The notes beneath the pieces were generated by a model, which had not been told where the DNA came from, made no database searches, and was given only the letters and a program-made list of their open reading frames with translations. Positions 11,327 to 23,819 of a stretch of DNA of 64,000 nucleotides are shown here, in pieces. The position numbers and the translations under genes are program-made. The stretch lies in the NCBI GenBank assembly GCA_964036315.1, contig OZ038517.1:21960083-22024082 (forward strand), read 5' to 3'. The DNA comes from Acanthosepion esculentum (taxonomy: Eukaryota; Mollusca; Cephalopoda; Sepiida; Sepiidae). Position 1 is the first letter of the stretch; each line of letters opens with the position of its first letter.

Positions 11327-12745
11327 TAAAAAAAAATAAAATGAAAAAGCTAAATAATAGATATTTTATTATTTTTTTTTTTTTTTTAAATATGGCTTTT
11401 AAAGTTTAATTTATTAGCGACTTAGGATTTTTAGTAATTTTATTTAGTCATAAAAAATTTTAAAGTTCTGAAATTAAATACAAAATAATCATTATAAAAA
11501 GAATCATAATTCCTGTAGTAGTCAGTATTATCAAAACTCGGGAATAAGTTTGTTTTTTGTTGAGTGTGACAGTGTCTTCTTACCCTTAATGAAAAATATT
11601 TGAAATGATTTTCATCAAAAATTAAATAAGTCCCAAATAAAAGATATTTAAAAATTCTTTTACTAATACTAGGAAAAAAAAAGAAATATTACAATTTTTT
11701 TTTTTTTTTTTTTTTTTTAAACAAATTTTATTTATCAGTATTTATTTACCTATCTGACCAAAAAAAAACAAACACTTGTTTGTTACTATGGCGTGTGTGG
11801 ACGCATGCGAGTATTTCAACCAACATCATACACTTTGACACTTGCAAGTATTAAAATTTTTTTTTTTGCTGTGTAAACTTAATTTGATTGAATTATATTT
11901 AATTGAAACTCAAGTTGTTTACTAAAATAAAAATATAATCAAATATATTGGAAAAGATTATTAAAATATATCCTATGTAAAACTGTGAGGCGTAAGGAGC
12001 AGCAGATACGACACAGGAGACACGGGTCGAGAATCATAAAAAAGTTTATTACAAAAACATGTTATAAGTTATCCCCGGTATACAAATATTAGTGCATTGT
12101 ATACTGAAAATATGAAATTTTTGGTCAATAATAAGATATGAAATGAGGAGAAAAGATTACATTCATGCACATTAAAAAAAATCAAATTTCCTTTCCATTT
12201 ACAAATAACCACACAAGAAGAGTGACAATGTGTCCTGAAGGTAGAAATTTTCGACTCCCTTGTAAATTTTTCAATTCTTCAAGTAGGCCTTGCAGAGTCC
12301 ATATGATGACCCCTTTAAAGAAAGTGATTGGCTGGTGGTAATTTCAGACTTAAACAGGATATTCCCAGAAGGCCTGTATGTTGATATACCGAGAGTTGCA
12401 ATGTCATTAACATTAATGATTCATTTAGGCATACTGCCAAAAACATCAGAGGGTTCAAGAGACTGATAGACTGAGAAAATCACAATGGCAGCAGAATTTC
12501 TTGACTAGAAGCTATGAGTCATAGTTTCAAAACCTGGAAATTCCACCAAAGTAAAGTAAACTTCAAATCAATAAAAAAAAAAAATCTTTGTTTTTAATAT
12601 ATATGGATTTAAAGCTCTTCATGGAAGACAGTTTTTCACTAGACTAAGTTAATGAAAGCAGAAATTGTTTAAAGTTTGCCTTATTAATGAAAGAAGAGTG
12701 CTCAATATCGGAAATTGAGTGTTTTTTTTATATGTACAGTGTATA
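11327..12745. other. AT-rich intergenic DNA
   Basis: A T24 tract lies near 11695. The segment 11985-12060 reads on the minus strand like the 3' part of an LTR: an AATAAA signal followed about 60 bases later by CTCACA. I could not define its other end. Nothing else is recognised. Confidence 0.5.
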
Positions 12746-12747
12746 TA

Positions 12748-12881
12748 CAGTGTAAACTGGATATAAGATATTTTCTCTGGTCCCAAATTAGAGCCTGTGT
12801 TAATGTATATACAAATAGACCAAACACGGATATAAGAGACTTCTCCGGTCCCGACAACTCTCTTATATCCGGGTTACTCTG
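12748..12881. mobile_element. Tigger/pogo-like MITE, 134 bp, TA target site
   Basis: It has TA-flanked ends starting CAGTGTAAACTGGATATAAG and, read inward from the right, CAGAGTAACCCGGATATAAG. A subterminal second inverted copy of the GATATAAGAGA motif is present. The same element lies inverted at 40624-40763. It is followed by a (GTAT)n run at 12882-12915. Confidence 0.8.
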
Positions 12882-12967
12882 TATGTATGTATGTATGTAT
12901 GTATGTATGTATGTATATATATATATAATATATGCACACATGCGTGTGCACACACATACATTACTTT

Positions 12968-13550
12968 TCCTTTTTAATTATTTCACTCCAAGCAATGCAA
13001 CAAAGCCACTAAGATACAAGAGGTTACTGAGTATGAGAAAATATGAGGAAAAAAAAGCATTAAGGAGAGAGAAGAATAGAAGAACAAGACAAATATAATA
13101 ATTGACATTGCATTTAAATTTTTGAAGATCAAAGCTGACTGGAAAGCAAGAAACTGTAAGAGATTTTCACAAGCAAGAATTTTGAGAAAAGAAACTGTTA
13201 ACATAGAACTTACAGTTACATCTAACTATTTGAAATGTATGAGACCTTGCCACCCATCTAGTACTGCACTTAAATAAATAAAGTCTAGTTACCAAAGAGG
13301 AAAACTCATCAGAACAATTACTATGAAAGTATTTATAGAAAAGGCACCCGGAAGTTACATTATGCCGGTGAGAAAGCGACTTACGTTGAGATGCCAGGTC
13401 AGGATCAATAACATTGTGGATTCTGTTTTGCTTTTTATCAATAATCTCTAAATACATGGCTGAAGCACCAGGCCAGATGTGACAGCATTATTTAATGCAG
13501 GATGAATGGTAGACTTGTAAATGTGCAAGATAGATTCCAGTGAGAAAAAT
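12968..13550 (-). pseudogene. Non-LTR retrotransposon RT C-terminal fragment, Jockey/CR1-like
   Basis: The minus strand encodes the region downstream of the RT catalytic centre. It reads HLQVYHSSC, CCHIWPGASAMYLEIIDK, then SLSHRHNVTSGCLFYKYF and RCNCKFYVNSFF, matching the fragments at 46690-47820, 44595-45015 and 31680-31978 in order. Stops and frameshifts are present and the catalytic YADD region is absent, so it is a 5'-truncated dead copy. Its 3' end, at the low-coordinate side, carries the family tail GGCTTTGTTGCATTGCTTGG. LINEs of this type normally insert as 5'-truncated copies. Confidence 0.8.
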
Positions 13551-13683
13551 TGTCTAGTAATTTTACATATGTAATAAAAAAAACAAAAATTTAAAAATGC
13601 AACTTGGTTATTTTTCATTTTCAAGAATGCTATAAAAACTTTTTTGCTTTTGCTATACTTTTCAGATCACCTCTATTGATTTG

Positions 13684-14502
13684 TGTTGGGGCGCACCCAC
13701 CTTCACAACTACAATAGACTGATCCTATTATTATAAATAGAACAGTAGTTCTAGAGACTGGGAGTAGTGTAGCAGTGTACGCAGTCTCTGACTGTGCGCT
13801 GCTCCTGTCGAACTCTCTGCTTTGGCAGAGAGGAACCCGGACGAGGCTTTGCCGCAGGGCAAAGTGTCGTCCGGGGAGGTAGACAGTCCCTGAACCCGTT
13901 TATACGGGTTGTAAATGGGCATATTTTTGGCCGAGCCTACGGGCTCGGTAAGCCCACATTAAACCGGCCTTGTGCCACATTCGACCCACGTGGGAGGGTT
14001 GTTAAATACCGTAGTGTAGCAGTGTACGCAGTCTCTGACTGTGCGCTGCTCCTGTCGAACTCTCTGCTTTGGCAGAGAGGAACCCGGACGAGGCTTTGCC
14101 GCAGGGCAAAGTGTCGTCCGGGGAGGTAGACAGTCCCTGAACCCGTTTATACGGGTTGTAAATGGGCATATTTTTGGCCGAGCCTACGGGCTCGGTAAGC
14201 CCACTTTAAACCGGCCTTGTGCCACATTCGACCCACGTGGGAGGGTTGTTAAATACCGTAGTGTAGCAGTGTAGTGCAGTGCAGAGTGAGACTTCTGTAG
14301 TGATCAGTTACACTTCCGTTTCTTGACCGGAAGATACCGTTGGACTTTATTACTATTACTTATTGTTACTACTAACCTACGTTCGTTCTACTACTAATCT
14401 CTCTGATGTAAATACCTCTCTGAATATACCAGTATTTTTCCCTACGACTGTGTTTGTTTGTTGTTACCATATACTCACGTGGAAACACTCAACATCTCAA
14501 CA
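13684..14502 (+). mobile_element. LTR of a Ty3/gypsy-like element with an internal duplication
   Basis: It starts TGTTGGGGCGCACCCACC and has a TATAAATAG box at 13732-13740. It ends ...AACA just before GTGGAGACGAAGGATG. That junction closely resembles the one at the other LTR in this window (AACA then GTGGCGACGAGGATG at 55674). Many animal gypsy-type elements show such a GGCGACGA block at the start of the internal region. The copy seems to be an LTR plus a short internal stub to about 14660; no gag or pol is recognisable. GC content is far above the surroundings. Exact borders and target duplication were not resolved. Confidence 0.6.
13764..14257 (+). repeat. 247-bp tandem duplication inside the LTR
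   Basis: Two adjacent copies start at 13764 and 14011; a third begins at 14258 and breaks off after about 15 bases. I see only one difference between the two full copies (CACATTAAACC versus CACTTTAAACC). Each unit contains three short perfect hairpins: CTCTGC/GCAGAG, ACCCGT/ACGGGT and GCCGAGC/GCTCGG. Confidence 0.95.
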
Positions 14503-14789
14503 GTGGAGACGAAGGATGTTTTATTGATCTCAACAATTTGACTTTCACATTTTACCCTGAGTATTGGGAGGAGCAAAACATTATAAAGATTTTGGTGACT
14601 GGATTATTGGTTATGGCAAATGTATTTCAATCTTGTCAAAAGTTTAAACTTGAAGAACACAGATAAAAATTCCCATCCCAAGAGAATAATTAGTGGATCT
14701 ATTCACAGTAAGGTAACTTGTAAAACTAGGGTCTGTGTGGTTTTTTTTTTTTTTTTCTGTAGAACTTATAAATAGGCATGCCTAATCTT

Positions 14790-15005
14790 TTTACATTCAC
14801 TTTTTGTACAAATGCATTTGGGAAAGGTATGAACCCATCTCTCCTCTTCCAAGGCTAAATTCTCCTCTTAACTAGACAACTGGTCTAGGAAAAGGACAAG
14901 TCTGAATTCAAAAGCATGGAAAAGGAAACCAGAAACCACTATCTATTCCAAGAAGTCATGGTAATTCACAAGTAATAAAGGAAGTTATGGAGAGCTATTA
15001 CCTTC
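14790..15005 (+). mobile_element. tRNA-derived SINE, 5'-truncated
   Basis: It shares with 37895-38235 and 52815-52995 the order: TTCACT...TGCA, TTGGGAAAGGTATGAACCC, a two-part AACTGGTCTAGG block, GAATTCAAAAGCATGG, then GTCATGGTAATTCA and GGAGAGCTAT. The tRNA-like head with its A and B boxes is missing. Confidence 0.7.
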
Positions 15006-15054
15006 TGTATTTTAACATTTAAAAAAGTCACACACTATAGATATGTATAACCAA

Positions 15055-15175
15055 AGATCTTTATATTTTTGTTTCCTCTTAATTCTAATATCTTCTCATT
15101 CTCTTTTGCTTCCTGTAGCCCCTTGCACCTTAGTGGCATTGTTGCCTTGCTTGGAGGGAATTGATAAAGAAAAGA
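15055..15175 (+). mobile_element. LINE 3' tail (Jockey/CR1-like family)
   Basis: TCTTCTCATTCTCTTTTGCT, CCTTGCACCTTAGTGGCA and TTGCCTTGCTTGGAGGGAA match the 3' ends at 31900-31950, 47750-47815 and 53090-53150. No coding part remains. Confidence 0.65.
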
Positions 15176-15873
15176 AAAAATCATTGTGGATGTACACATC
15201 ATGTATGTATTGGTATATACAAAAAGGCACATGACCTGTATATACATGTATGCTATCTATAACTAGTAGCTGTCATGTGGGGAAAATTTATTTGGTAGCT
15301 AAAAACTTACTCTAACCAATGGTATTACTTGTATCTGTTGTTTCCATAGGAATAAATAGGCGTTATTTCAGAGAGTCTCTTATTTGTGTTTAAAATTATA
15401 TTTGTGTGTGTAAAGAGGAGAAAGAGGGTTAAATGGAGTGGTGGTGGCCTCACAGGTGACATTGGCAGCAAAAGTTTCACGATGAAACCAGATAGGCTTA
15501 GAAGTCTTGTGCATATTGAATATGGATGTTTATGTCAACAGGAGTCGATTTCTAACTTGTCATAAGCAATGTAAGAACAAGTCTCAAAAGTCATCGAGGG
15601 CAAAGTATCATATATCAATCAGGAGAATATGAGACAAAAAACATCTAAAGTAAATCTATTTCCCAACCTCAACCGACTAATAGCTTTTTAAGTCTTTCTG
15701 GTTTTAAAGCATCATTACAGAGCCCATGAGCAAGCAACAGATACTGAGTTATTGTGAAGAGATCTTTTGTAAGTGAGTAGACAGCAAATATATATATATA
15801 TATATATATATAAATTCAGACATTTATAAAATTAATTTAAAATAGGATCCAATCCAATAGTAGAGCAATTTTT

Positions 15874-16031
15874 TATAGGATATTACATTCAAACATGTAG
15901 AAAAACCGCTACACAAATGTAGTCATGTTTCAATGTGTATCAACACATCAAGCATTATGCATTGATACACATCAAAACATGAGTGCATTTGTATAGCGGT
16001 TTTTCTACATGTTTGAATGTAATATCCTATA
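15874..16031. mobile_element. 158-bp foldback element
   Basis: Two arms of about 70 bases are inverted copies with only a handful of mismatches. They start at TATAGGATATTACATTC and its mirror and are separated by about 19 bases. The outer ends share TATAGGA/TCCTATA. No open frame is present. It could be a hairpin MITE or an inverted duplication. Confidence 0.85.
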
Positions 16032-16144
16032 ATAATTACATATATATATACACACACACACACATCAAAGTATAGGATTGGTGTATACAGAATAAATTCC
16101 AATAACCAAAAAATACTATTCTTCTCAATATAGAGTAGAGCAAA

Positions 16145-16320
16145 TATAATTTATTCGAAAATTATAACATAAATATGTATATATAAAATGGCTACAAAAA
16201 AAACTCTTTATTCTACATTCAACACCATCACTTGTTAAGACACCAGAATTGTTGAGACAAAATAGCTATTTTTTGTAATGATTTTATAACATATTTGTTA
16301 TAATTTTCGAATAAATTATA
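16145..16320. mobile_element. Second foldback/MITE with about 33-bp terminal inverted repeats
   Basis: TATAATTTATTCGAAAATTA at 16145 is mirrored at 16288-16320. The roughly 110-bp interior has no recognisable content. It lies 113 bases right of the foldback at 15874. Confidence 0.75.
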
Positions 16321-16330
16321 TATATACATA

Positions 16331-16450
16331 AATAAAAGTTTGTCACTTAGCTGATTGATGTTACCTTCAGCATCCTGACTCCAGAATTTCATAGGCAAAC
16401 CTGTCCATCCACTCTTCAGGGGATATCAGCAATTGACTGCTTGTATTTTT
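16331..16450 (+). repeat. Unclassified ~120-bp repeat R140, copy 1
   Basis: Shared landmarks are TTTGTCACTTAGCTGATTGA, CTGACTCCAGA, then CCA(C)TT(G)CAGG and GCAATTGACT. Further copies lie at 16591-16710, 17171-17297 and 31301-31425, all on the same strand. It may be the tail of a larger element. Confidence 0.7.
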
Positions 16451-16590
16451 TGATTTTTCTTTTTTTTTATGTACTTAGCATTAGTGTAAGTTTTTTTTTT
16501 TTTTTTTTTTTTTCCCATATTGTTTTTGTGTGGATTTGCAGCCATGTGCCTGTCTACCCGGGTTGCATACGTGTAGGATGCTATGTTGCA

Positions 16591-16710
16591 AATATAAAAT
16601 TTGTCATGTAGCTGATCGATGTTATATTGAACACCTCTACTCCAGAGTTTCGTAGACAAATCTTTGCATAATTGTTTGGTCTACTTGTCAGGTGGTATCA
16701 GCAAATGCCT
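16591..16710 (+). repeat. R140 repeat, copy 2
   Basis: Starts AATATAAAATTTGTCATGTA and contains CTACTCCAGAGTTTCGTAGA and TTGGTCTACTTGTCAGGTGG, parallel to copies 1, 3 and 4. Confidence 0.7.
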
Positions 16711-17002
16711 GTGAGTCAGTTATGTGCCATGATATGCATTTATGCGATCATGTATCTTTCAATACATGACTGACAAGGCAAATTTTTCCTGCAGTAGGTT
16801 TTCATTTCTTTCTGCGGTAGACCAGTTGCCATCCAAGGCTATAGAACCCAGTCTCTCCTGCTATTTGCTCATAGCTGGGGGCAGAAGAAGAGGATTCATA
16901 CCTTTCCTAAGGGTATTAGCACAAATGAATGTAATGGATTCGACTGGAATTCAAACTCTGCTCTCAGATTCCTCAATCCGAGCCACTATCCATTACTCCA
17001 TT
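16694..17002 (-). mobile_element. tRNA-derived SINE, near full length
   Basis: The reverse complement starts with a tRNA-like head: A-box-like GGAGTAATGGATAGTGGC, then a B-box-like GAGTTTGAATTCC. The shared SINE body follows: CTTAGGAAAGGTATGAATCC, GGCAACTGGTCTACC and a 3' part around GTATTGAAAGATACATGATC. It is the same family as 33531-33872 and 45946-46205. It is non-coding and presumably once transcribed by RNA polymerase III. Confidence 0.85.
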
Positions 17003-17092
17003 TCTCATTTTCGTTATTTTTTTATATTAACTTAAAAATAATTTATTCCCTTTTTTATTGGTGCTAGGTTGGTTTATTTATTTATTTACTTT

Positions 17093-17123
<31 letters not shown>

Positions 17124-17170
17124 GTGCATATGTGCACAGGGGTTGGATTTCATGGTTATAGGATTAATAC

Positions 17171-17297
17171 TAATAAAATTTATCACTTCCCTAATTGATG
17201 TTATATTGAACATCTTGACTCCATAGTTTAATAAACAAACTTTTCCATAATTGTTCAGTCCATTTATAATTGTTCAGGTGGTTTTTGCAATTGAGTG
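17171..17297 (+). repeat. R140 repeat, copy 3
   Basis: TAATAAAATTTATCACTTCC, CTTGACTCCATAGTTTAATA and a CAGGTGGTTTTTGCAATTGA end match the other copies. A TG microsatellite lies just upstream at 17090-17118. Confidence 0.7.
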
Positions 17298-19969
17298 TTT
17301 TCTTTCTCATTTTTCATTATCTAAGAATAAGATTGGTGTAATTAATTTATGTGCTAGTTATGATGCTCTTATTATTGAGGTTAGGTTGATTTTTTTTTTG
17401 TATGCATACATGTTGTGCTTATTTCTCCTTTTCATCATTTTCTCCTTTTCTTTTTTTCTTTTGGCCTTAAAAGACACCCCAACATGGAATCACAACCCTA
17501 TTTCTCTTGCACAGCTTAGAATTTCTACTGATTCCATATGATACATTTTAAAACACAAACCTTAAAAATGGCTAATGAATTGGTCAGAAATGCTTGGACC
17601 GGTAACCATTACCTACAGTTTCTGCACTCTTTCACCTCCAATAAAGGAAATCTGTAAGAACATGAGAAAAAAAAGTGGTTTTCCTTGATGAAACATGTAT
17701 AAAAGAAAGGTTGATGCCTACATAAAAAAATGCGCGCACACACACATGCACACATTTATGAAAGATAAAGAAAATACACAAATATCTAAGCACTCAAGCA
17801 TATATGGACTCATTAGTGTAAATTGAATATTTATAAGCACTGATATGTTATTTTTTGTATAAAGTGTCTGCTAATTGTGTGCAGAATTATAGACCTAATG
17901 TAAAATGTTAACTCTAAAGAAAATGATAATGATGTTTTTGTTGTTGTTTATAAATAATTAAAATTATAAACTTGCTTCATAAACATTTATGAATATTAAT
18001 AGTACCCAGAATCAATAAAAACAGTTTACACTTGACCACTCATAAACCTGTTAGGTTTCTTTAAAAGCAGTAAATGATACAAAATGATGAGGTTACAATA
18101 TCATCAATGTTATTGTTGATTATACATGCTTTCATTTGTACTTGCAATACAAGTTATTGTAATAATTATTATTACTCAATGTAACTTGCATCAAATGTAA
18201 TAATAAATTAATAAATTGAAAGGTTTTCAGAATTTGTGAAAAAATGAAGTCCTGAACAACAGAAGAAAACTACAAAACTTCCAACATATTAAAATTATTG
18301 AAATAAATTTAATAATTTTAATAATTTATATATTGATTCCACAAATAATACTTAATTTGTCAGATGGGGAAGACATTCCTCTTAAATGTAGGAAAAAGGT
18401 TTTTTTTTTTTTTTTTTTAGTGTGGAATTGCAAACTGGTGTCACATGTAGGCCTTTCTATTCAAGTAATAGTAGCACTGGGGCAACAGTTTATACTGATT
18501 TTAGTATTTACCATTTTATATTTTTCAAAAGTGAAAGTCATTCCAACAAACACAAACAGCAATTGTCTGCTTTGGAAGAGTCACATTTATTGAAATAATA
18601 AATTATGGATGTCTCCTTTTTGTGCACTTAGTTTCATTTTTTTAAAATTTTTATTTATTTTTTTTTCTCTTTTCTAGGTCATTTTGTCAAAATAATATTT
18701 TTTATTATACATACTTGTTTCTTCCTCACATTTATTTCAAGATATGTAATTATAGCAAGCCAGTGTGCAGCTATTTACCATCAAGTCATGTGACACAATT
18801 TTCCAGCCATACAAATTAAATTTTACAATGACACACCCACATAGCCTCTTCACCTATCAAGTACTTGCCAAACATCTGAGATATTTGTTTGTAAAAAAAA
18901 AAAATTAAATGAATTGTATAAATGTGTTGTGTATATTGAGATTTATTTAATAATGTATTAAGAATGTTTATAATTTTTCACACACATAATAGTTGAAATA
19001 TAATATGCAAATGTTTGTTCATATACACAGATTGATATAAGAATATATATTAAAAATGAATACTGAATTTCCTATTAAAAATGCTATATAAACAGAAAAA
19101 CAGCCTTAGCTCAAGAACCTCTTCTCGAATTTTAATGAAATTTGGTACAATATGTTCCTAAATTGGTTGGATTATTATGCATTGTTTAAGCAGTATCTCA
19201 GATAAACGCACAAAGATTAGAGCTTTAGTATTATCTTGATGTTGTGATATATGTGTGTATGAGTCTTCAAAGATTGTAAGAGTATAGTATGAGTTTCAAC
19301 CAGCTGCTGAGTGAAGTGCTTCCTAGACTGAACTCAACAGCCAAGGCAGCTGTGAAGGCTGCAGAAATGAGCTGTGGTTTGACCTGTAGAAGGCTGGGCT
19401 CCACTAGGCTTACTTTGCCTAAGACACTACACATGAATGAATACCTACCAAGATATATAGAAGGAGCTGGCCAAGTGCTCAGTTGTACAGCAATTCTAAG
19501 ATCACATCCAGTCATGGGACTGATGATAAAATATATAGAAAAAAACTTCTTGAAAATTTTTCAAATATAAAATAAGATATTTAATTTTTTTATGAAAATG
19601 TCTATAATCATTGCTACAATTTGCAATGTTTTTGGTATCTACCTAGTTTATATAAGCAATATATAAATGATAGCATTTTATTTGGACATGTTTTGGGGTT
19701 ATGTATATAAAAGAGGACAGGTATATCTGGTCTACACTCTTAGATATAAACAAAAATATAGTGTGATATGTTTTGTGCATTACACACCAAAAGACAAGGT
19801 GAATATGGCAGGTGGGTTAGAAAAGATTAAACAAGTTCCAAATTTTCTTTTTCTGTGTTATTCTTGCTGTATTTTTATGTGGCCTTGTATTGTTATGAAG
19901 AACAACATTTTCCCTAGTGACAAGCTGCTGGACATATAAGTGTGCATTCAGTGTTTAATTGCATTTTAA
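17298..19969. other. Intergenic DNA with no recognised feature
   Basis: AT-rich, with poly-T tracts near 18402 and 18660. Open frames at 19289-19570 (plus) and 19267-19515 (minus) overlap in slightly GC-richer sequence but match no family I recognise and show no splice signals. They are not annotated as genes. Confidence 0.5.
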
Positions 19970-20340
19970 AAACTCTAAATGAATAATCTCACTTCTGTGT
20001 GGTGTAGAGGCCTCAAATCTTACTCCCATAGAGCAACATGCTGACAACACATGCACTGTAGACTGTAATTTTAGTGTTTGTAGTAAGCTTTCTGGTCTCC
20101 CAGATTCTTGAGGCCAGCCTGGCAGATATGGTGGCAGCTCATTCTGTCTGTGTTTAGGGAGAAAGTGTCTGAATTCATGTAGTACCTCCAGGTCGTAGTT
20201 GATTTTGATGGCGGTAGGTTGTTCAACACCTTGGCCCATTACATTGATTTTCTTCAGACTGAACTCTTGGCAGGCTTTTGAAAAAATTGTCCATGAGTCA
20301 TTGCAGTTTCTCTCCAGAGTGTGCTGCTCTTTCTTTTTAA
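19970..20340 (-). pseudogene. Endonuclease-RT LINE fragment (uncertain clade)
   Basis: The minus strand, over several frames, encodes the segment after the RT active site: SARLASRIWETRKLTT, then TKITVYSACVVSMLLYGS. That is the conserved hydrophobic ACVLSTLLYGSE block of endonuclease-type LINEs. Several frameshifts and stops are present and upstream domains are absent. Confidence 0.7.
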
Positions 20341-20382
20341 ATAACCCTGTATGTATTGCACTTTGTTGAAGATGGCTGATTT

Positions 20383-20968
20383 CATGTTTCTCTGTAATGA
20401 ACTTAGCTAATTTAGATAATATTTATTGAGTTTCCAACAGTTCCACAAGTCTTAAGATAGAAGTAAAGCCAAGTTAATGCCTTCGATCCTTAAAACTCAT
20501 CTCTAAATTGTATTGGCATCCCCTTGTTGTCCTTTGAGGAAGTGGCTTCTGATTGTACCAAGCAGAGAAATGTGCATAAAATGAATTAAAACTTTTAAGA
20601 GGTCATTCATTGAACAATTGTAAATTACAAGGCAGAACATTGAAGACCACTCTAACATTCTCACAATCTTCACAAAGGGTGCTGTTCATTGTCCTATATA
20701 TGGAATGTTTTGTGGGTCTCAAGTTGGCCTTAAGTTCTCGAAGTCTCAAACACAATGTGTCAAGGATGGAACATGTTTAACCCTCATGTCAAAATCAGGA
20801 GTTCATCATATATAAACACATTTCATTGAAGGTAACAGATCTCTTGTTTTTCTATAATGAACTTAGTTAATTTTGATAGATAAAGGCTCAGCATGTTTCC
20901 AACATCTTACCAAGTCTTAAGATAGCATTTAAGCTGATTGAATGCTTTTGATCCTTAAAATTCATCTA
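20383..20968 (+). repeat. Pair of diverged ~130-bp direct repeats
   Basis: 20383-20517 and 20842-20968 share TAATGAACTTAG, TTTCCAACA, CAAGTCTTAAGATAG, GATCCTTAAAA and TTCATCT in the same order. They are separated by about 325 bases. The hAT element at 20979 inserted right at the end of the second copy. Confidence 0.75.
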
Positions 20969-20978
20969 TCATTTGAAC

Positions 20979-21826
20979 CAGTGTTTCTAAATCTTTTTAA
21001 GCAACGGCACACTTAGGAGCAAATAAAAATATCACGGCACACTTAGCAAAATTTTTAAACAATATACATTTAAATGTTATGAAATAAAACCATAAATTAA
21101 AAAAAAATACACACACAAATATGAACTTACTTTATTTCAATGTTTCTATTCAACTATTTTGCAGTTTTAGTGTGAAATCTGTGCACCTGTTCTCTTTTCT
21201 TTTTTTTCTTTTTTTTTTTTTTTTTTTTCAATGTTTGGTCAAATGTGTGATAGGCAGACCCTCATTTCTTCTACAGTTGAGCATAGTCTTTCTCACTTCT
21301 TATTTTTGATGTTATTTATGGTTGAGAAAACTAATTCACATAAATAAGTAGAAAATTGCAATAAAACTGATAAAGCCATTTTAGTTAATGTAGGATATTC
21401 CTTTTGTATTGAAGTCCAAAATGTATCAATGGGTACTGTCGTGCACAAAAATGCAATAAAATATTACTATGAAAAAAACCCAACAATTTCAGTACAATTA
21501 ATATCATTTTCAGAGTAATATATTTAAAAAAAATTGAAAATAATTAAATCAAATGCTCAATGCTGCATATTGGAAACTTTGACAATATTAATTCATAATT
21601 CAATATAACTTTTGAATTAAACAAAGAATGTTGAATACAATTATATGAAAAAAAGTGAATATTCATTTATTCAAATAAAGGAAAAAATAAAAATACTTTT
21701 TAAAAATGAATATTAAAACAAAGTATTTAAAAGGACATTGAAGAACAGTGAAAAAGTTTAATACTTATTCATTTATTAAAATACTAACACTGCACCATTA
21801 CTACTTCCATATACATACATACATAC

Positions 21827-21891
<65 letters not shown>

Positions 21892-21948
21892 TGTGACAAT
21901 ATTTTGTAGCACACTTAAGAGGATAGGCATGATGGTTGAGAATCTCTG
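20979..21948. mobile_element. hAT-family non-autonomous element, 970 bp
   Basis: Left end CAGTGTTTCTAAATC; right end, read inward, CAGAGATTCTCAACC. These are typical hAT terminal repeats. Flanking 8-mers are ATTTGAAC (20971-20978) and ATCTGAAC (21949-21956), an 8-bp target duplication with one change. The subterminal sequence CGGCACACTTAG is mirrored near the right end as TAGCACACTTAA. Inside are A/T-rich DNA and a long TA microsatellite at 21832-21889. No transposase frame is seen. Confidence 0.85.
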
Positions 21949-21956
21949 ATCTGAAC

Positions 21957-23270
<1,314 letters not shown>

Positions 23271-23540
23271 ATATATATGTATATGTGTACAGGTATGCAG
23301 AAAAATAGGAAAGAACACGTTAGGTAAATAATCCGGAGTTCCTTAGTATTTTTGCTTTTATTTTCAAAAAGACAGTGCTCCATACAGAAGTAGAGCTTAT
23401 ATTATAATATTTTAAAAAAAAATATGATTCCTTCGCTACATAAGAGTTCTCATGTTTCAAAAGCGAGAGCCGAGACCCCTAATATAATTTTTGAAATTAA
23501 GTCGAATTAAGGTGTCTGGTCACGCTTTCTCGTCAAGAGA

Positions 23541-23596
23541 GAATTTGGGAATAAGCTATCTTGTGGTTAGCGCGTAGATAGCTTATTCCCAAATTC
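23541..23596. repeat. Perfect 21-bp inverted repeat (hairpin), 14-base loop
   Basis: Arms at 23541-23561 and 23576-23596 are perfect mirror copies beginning GAATTTGGGAATAAG. The loop is GC-richer (TGTGGTTAGCGCGT). Confidence 0.9.
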
Positions 23597-23615
23597 TAAA
23601 AAATAAAAATATTAT

Positions 23616-23621
<6 letters not shown>

Positions 23622-23681
<60 letters not shown>
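23622..23681. repeat. (TA)n microsatellite
   Basis: About 30 TA units. Confidence 0.97.
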
Positions 23682-23684
<3 letters not shown>

Positions 23685-23819
23685 TTAAGGTATGCTATAT
23701 TTATGGGTGAAAGATATAGTCTGTCTTGACTTATGGATGCAGAACCTGCTTCTTATCCTCTGAGCTTGAGAGGGATATTGAAATGGCAGAAATGTGTTTT
23801 TTTTTTTTTTTGTTTTTCT

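Noticed and set aside
11985..12430. Third LTR
   Set aside because: An AATAAA and a CTCACA end are suggestive on the minus strand, but no TATA box, TG start or internal junction could be found.
12715..13098. 127-codon plus-strand open frame
   Set aside because: It runs across the Tigger MITE, a GTAT microsatellite and antisense LINE sequence; peptide is low-complexity and not a gene.
13794..14274. Two overlapping frames with repeated Arg/Gly-rich peptide
   Set aside because: Translation of the 247-bp LTR tandem duplication; the period is not divisible by three and there is no coding signature.
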